Source of the DNA: Spirochaetales bacterium
Lineage (GTDB): Bacteria; Spirochaetota; Spirochaetia; SZUA-6; DRHE01
NCBI GenBank assembly: GCA_030604195.1
Contig: JAUVWI010000034.1
Span: 1 to 34,698, forward strand
Direction: 5' to 3'
DNA length: 34,698 bases
Within the stretch, counting starts at the first letter, position 1, and each line of letters begins with the position of its first letter. This document shows, piece by piece, positions 33,422-34,698 of the stretch. The translations under genes and the position numbers were made by a program. The notes beneath the pieces were generated by a model, which had not been told where the DNA came from, did not search any database, and saw only the letters and a program-made list of their open reading frames with translations.

Positions 33422-33443
33422 TAACGCAGACTAACCTGTGTTA
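33422..33443. repeat. Inverted repeat of unknown role
   Basis: TAACGCAG (33422-33429) and CTGTGTTA (33436-33443) pair over 8 bp with one G-T wobble around a 6-nt loop (ACTAAC). GTTAGAC (33440-33446) resembles an integron core site, but the site as a whole is too small for an attC. Confidence 0.4.
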
Positions 33444-33550
33444 GACCCTGATTTGCCAAGGCTCCACGGTTCTTCTTAAGATTCATGTAATTCGTCGTTG
33501 TCTCCGAGTTCTCCGTTTGATAACTGTTGCCACGATACTGGCTAGCCGGC

Positions 33551-33579
33551 TTGACATATTCCTATATAGGAGTTATACT
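33551..33579 (+). promoter_or_regulatory. Near-consensus promoter of the toxin-antitoxin operon
   Basis: TTGACA (33551-33556), a 17-nt spacer and TATACT (33574-33579). The antitoxin ATG (33586) is 6 nt beyond the -10, so the transcript should begin at or next to the start codon. Confidence 0.75.
33560..33571. promoter_or_regulatory. Palindromic operator inside the mazEF promoter spacer
   Basis: TCCTATATAGGA is a perfect 12-bp palindrome wholly between the -35 and -10 boxes. This is an ideal place for autorepression by the ribbon-helix-helix antitoxin or the antitoxin-toxin complex. Confidence 0.65.
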
Positions 33580-33585
33580 TTTGGT

Positions 33586-33822
33586 ATGAAAACTGCTATA
33601 TCTCTCCCTGAAGCAGTGTTTGAGGAAGCGGAACGGTTCGCTCGCCACTTGAAGAAATCTCGAAGCCAACTCTATGCCGAGGCAATAACAGAGTATCTTG
33701 CTCGCCATGCGCCTAATAGCCTTACTGAGGCAATGAACGGTGTCTGCGATCGCCTGAGAGAACAAGATACGAAGTTTGCAACTACTGCCGCGCGGAGGAC
33801 GCTCGCTCGCGAATCATGGTAG
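33586..33822 (+). CDS. mazE: MazE-like ribbon-helix-helix antitoxin
   Basis: 78-aa antitoxin. The N-terminal MKTAISLPEAVFEEAERFAR ... SRSQLYAEAITEYLARH (1-45) is a ribbon-helix-helix DNA-binding fold. The C-terminal part (NSLTEAMNGVCDRLREQDTKF to the end) is the probable flexible toxin-binding segment. I place the start at 33586, not at an upstream in-frame codon (33517), because the promoter ends at 33579 and MKTAISLP is the usual antitoxin beginning. It overlaps the toxin gene by 7 nt (ATGGTAG). Expected role: neutralise the toxin and repress its own promoter through the 12-bp palindrome. Confidence 0.88.
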   Translation: MKTAISLPEAVFEEAERFARHLKKSRSQLYAEAITEYLARHAPNSLTEAMNGVCDRLREQDTKFATTAARRTLARESW

Positions 33823-34163
33823 CAATCAGCCGCGGAGACGTCTGGTGGGCTGACCTTTCTGAACCTTCGGGTTCTGAGCCCGGATTCCACCGGCCTGTAG
33901 TAGTCGTACAAGGCGACTCATTAAACCGTAGTCGAATTGCTACCGTTATCTGCGTCTCTTTAACGAGTAATATGCAGTGGGCTGACGCACCAGGAAATGT
34001 GTCACTCTCATCCGATTTGACAGGCTTGCCAAAAGATTCCGTCGCAAACGTTTCTCAGGTAGTTACAATGGACAAGAGCAGTCTCACTGAGAGGGTCGGA
34101 AAGCTTCCTGCAAACAAAACTGAACTCATTCTATCAGGAATTGATATCGTTCTTGGAAGGTAG
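33816..34163 (+). CDS. mazF: MazF/PemK-family endoribonuclease toxin
   Basis: 115-aa sequence-specific mRNA interferase. The typical order is visible: SRGDVWWADLSEP (5-17), SEPGFHRPVVVVQGDSLN (20-37), TVICVSLTSN (43-52), and PKDSVANVSQVVTMDKSSL with the C-terminal helix ANKTELILSGIDIVLG. Arg26 and Thr50 occupy the catalytic positions known in MazF, so the toxin should be active. It is coupled to the antitoxin by a 7-nt overlap. GGAGGA at 33794-33799 is rather far (16 nt) to be the ribosome site. Base composition and codon choice look different from the core genes, which fits horizontal arrival. Confidence 0.93.
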   Translation: MVAISRGDVWWADLSEPSGSEPGFHRPVVVVQGDSLNRSRIATVICVSLTSNMQWADAPGNVSLSSDLTGLPKDSVANVSQVVTMDKSSLTERVGKLPANKTELILSGIDIVLGR

Positions 34164-34214
34164 AATTCCAGAGTCGATTATGAATGAGGGTAGCCGGTAT
34201 TCGGAAATCTAACC

Positions 34215-34574
34215 ATGCCGGGTCTAATCGCCATTGCAGCCGACAACCTCCATGTAACCGATATTGTGGAAAAGGCGCCCAGGGAAGAAGCGCCCAGCCT
34301 GGAAACCTCAATAGGACGCTTTCTCTACACCCCGGAGATATTCGACTACCTGGAAAAGGGCTGGCAGGAACATAAAGAGGGTGAATACTTTCACACCGGT
34401 GCGGTTAGAGCTTTAGCTGAGGCGGGAAAAGTAGTTTTTAAGAGGATAGAGGGGGAAAGGCTCGATACCGGGGCTCCTGAAGGATTCCTGGAAACCCTGC
34501 TCAAGTATGCAAGTACCATACCGGAATTGAAAGCAGTGATCGGCAGATTCAAAATAGAGAATTATTTAACCTAA
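34215..34574 (+). pseudogene. galU: 5'-truncated UTP-glucose-1-phosphate uridylyltransferase remnant
   Basis: The 119-residue frame matches only the C-terminal part of GalU: VTDIVEKAPREEAPS, then SIGRFLYTPEIFDYLEKG, HTGAVRALAEAGKVVFKRIE, and GERLDTGAPEGFLETLLKYA. These correspond to the EKP..APSN, GRYVL.P.IF, T.A...L and G...D.G...GY motifs of the family. The nucleotide-binding N-terminal region of about 170 residues is absent. The frame is open only from a TAG at 34191, 28 nt after the mazF stop, and no ribosome site precedes the ATG. It is therefore probably a fragment left where the toxin-antitoxin segment replaced the 5' half. Not a window-edge effect, because the missing end lies inside the window. 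Confidence 0.75.
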
Positions 34575-34698
34575 TAGCCTATTGACTTTGCTCATCAATT
34601 AATTCAGACCTTCTCGCAAAGTGATTATAGGAAGTATCCTTACAGCAATGCATGTAAAGATATGAAATCTAAGCAAAAAAAAGGTTCCTGATGCATGA

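Larger units (their letters stand above)
33085..33550. other. Non-coding stretch between the symporter and the toxin-antitoxin module
   Basis: About 465 bp without a credible gene. It holds an 8-bp stem-loop near 33182-33200, copy B of the dispersed repeat (33209-33270) and another hairpin at 33422-33443. A 61-codon open frame (33228-33413) starts inside the repeat, lacks a ribosome site and has no recognisable protein pattern, so I do not call it. The rest looks like decayed or foreign sequence. Confidence 0.5.

Noticed and set aside
33419-33446. Integron attC-like site (GTTAGAC core at the end of an inverted repeat) in front of mazEF
   Set aside because: The inverted repeat spans only about 22-28 bp, the left core does not match RYYYAAC, and no integrase or second site is seen after mazF.
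1-34698. CRISPR array, tRNA or rRNA genes, intact transposase
   Set aside because: No regularly spaced repeats, cloverleaf-like sequences, rRNA signatures or transposase motifs were noticed. tRNAs could still be missed by eye.

Overview
The window most likely comes from the chromosome of a spirochaete or close relative. The reasons are the DUF2259-type secreted protein, a MinD/FlhG-like ATPase next to a very large FapA/DUF342 protein, an archaeal-type prolyl-tRNA synthetase, a membrane pyrophosphatase together with two pyrophosphate-type phosphofructokinases, and several lipoprotein or outer-membrane-like proteins. This placement comes from gene content read by eye. No 16S, tRNA or database search supports it.

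Layout. 1-5.0 kb: a K+-dependent ion-pumping pyrophosphatase (hppA), a stand-alone receiver protein, then a minus-strand envelope-stress-like group (STAS/zinc-ribbon protein, PspA, and an OmpR-type regulator whose receiver has lost its phosphorylation residues). 5.2-8.6 kb: the internally deleted remnant of a TrmJ-type RNA methyltransferase, a small secreted protein, a sigma-54 activator with no DNA-binding domain, an ADP-ribosylglycohydrolase and FxsA. 8.6-11.5 kb (minus): an overlapping operon of a CtpA-type protease, RsmE and a WecG/TagA-fold protein with an altered active site. 11.6-17.9 kb (plus): a membrane protein, MinD/FlhG-like ATPase, FapA-like protein, Lgt (TTG start) and a dolichol/phytol kinase-like protein. 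18.0-20.7 kb: a membrane protein, DAHP synthase and a DUF2259 secreted protein.

20.7-27.1 kb (minus) is a tight seven-gene operon: two Gfo/Idh/MocA dehydrogenases, two sugar isomerase-type TIM barrels, a CBM9-like protein, a PPi-type phosphofructokinase and a PIG-L/LmbE deacetylase. It looks like a catabolic route for an N-acetylated or otherwise unusual sugar, and it is the best candidate for an undescribed pathway. It is divergent from a second PPi-type phosphofructokinase (27.4 kb) that has a strong promoter overlapped by an inverted repeat. That gene is followed by proS, a lipoprotein and an outer-membrane-like protein. 31.9-34.7 kb holds a divergent SDF-family symporter, a repeat-bearing non-coding stretch, a MazEF toxin-antitoxin module with its own promoter and operator, and a 5'-truncated galU remnant, so this end looks like a rearranged accessory site.

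Three patterns cross the window. Pyrophosphate is a recurring currency (hppA plus two PPi-PFKs). Several genes have a -10 box only 6-10 nt before the ATG and no Shine-Dalgarno, which suggests leaderless mRNAs. A diverged repeat of about 62 bp occurs twice, once inside the 5' end of the DUF2259 gene and once beside the toxin-antitoxin module.
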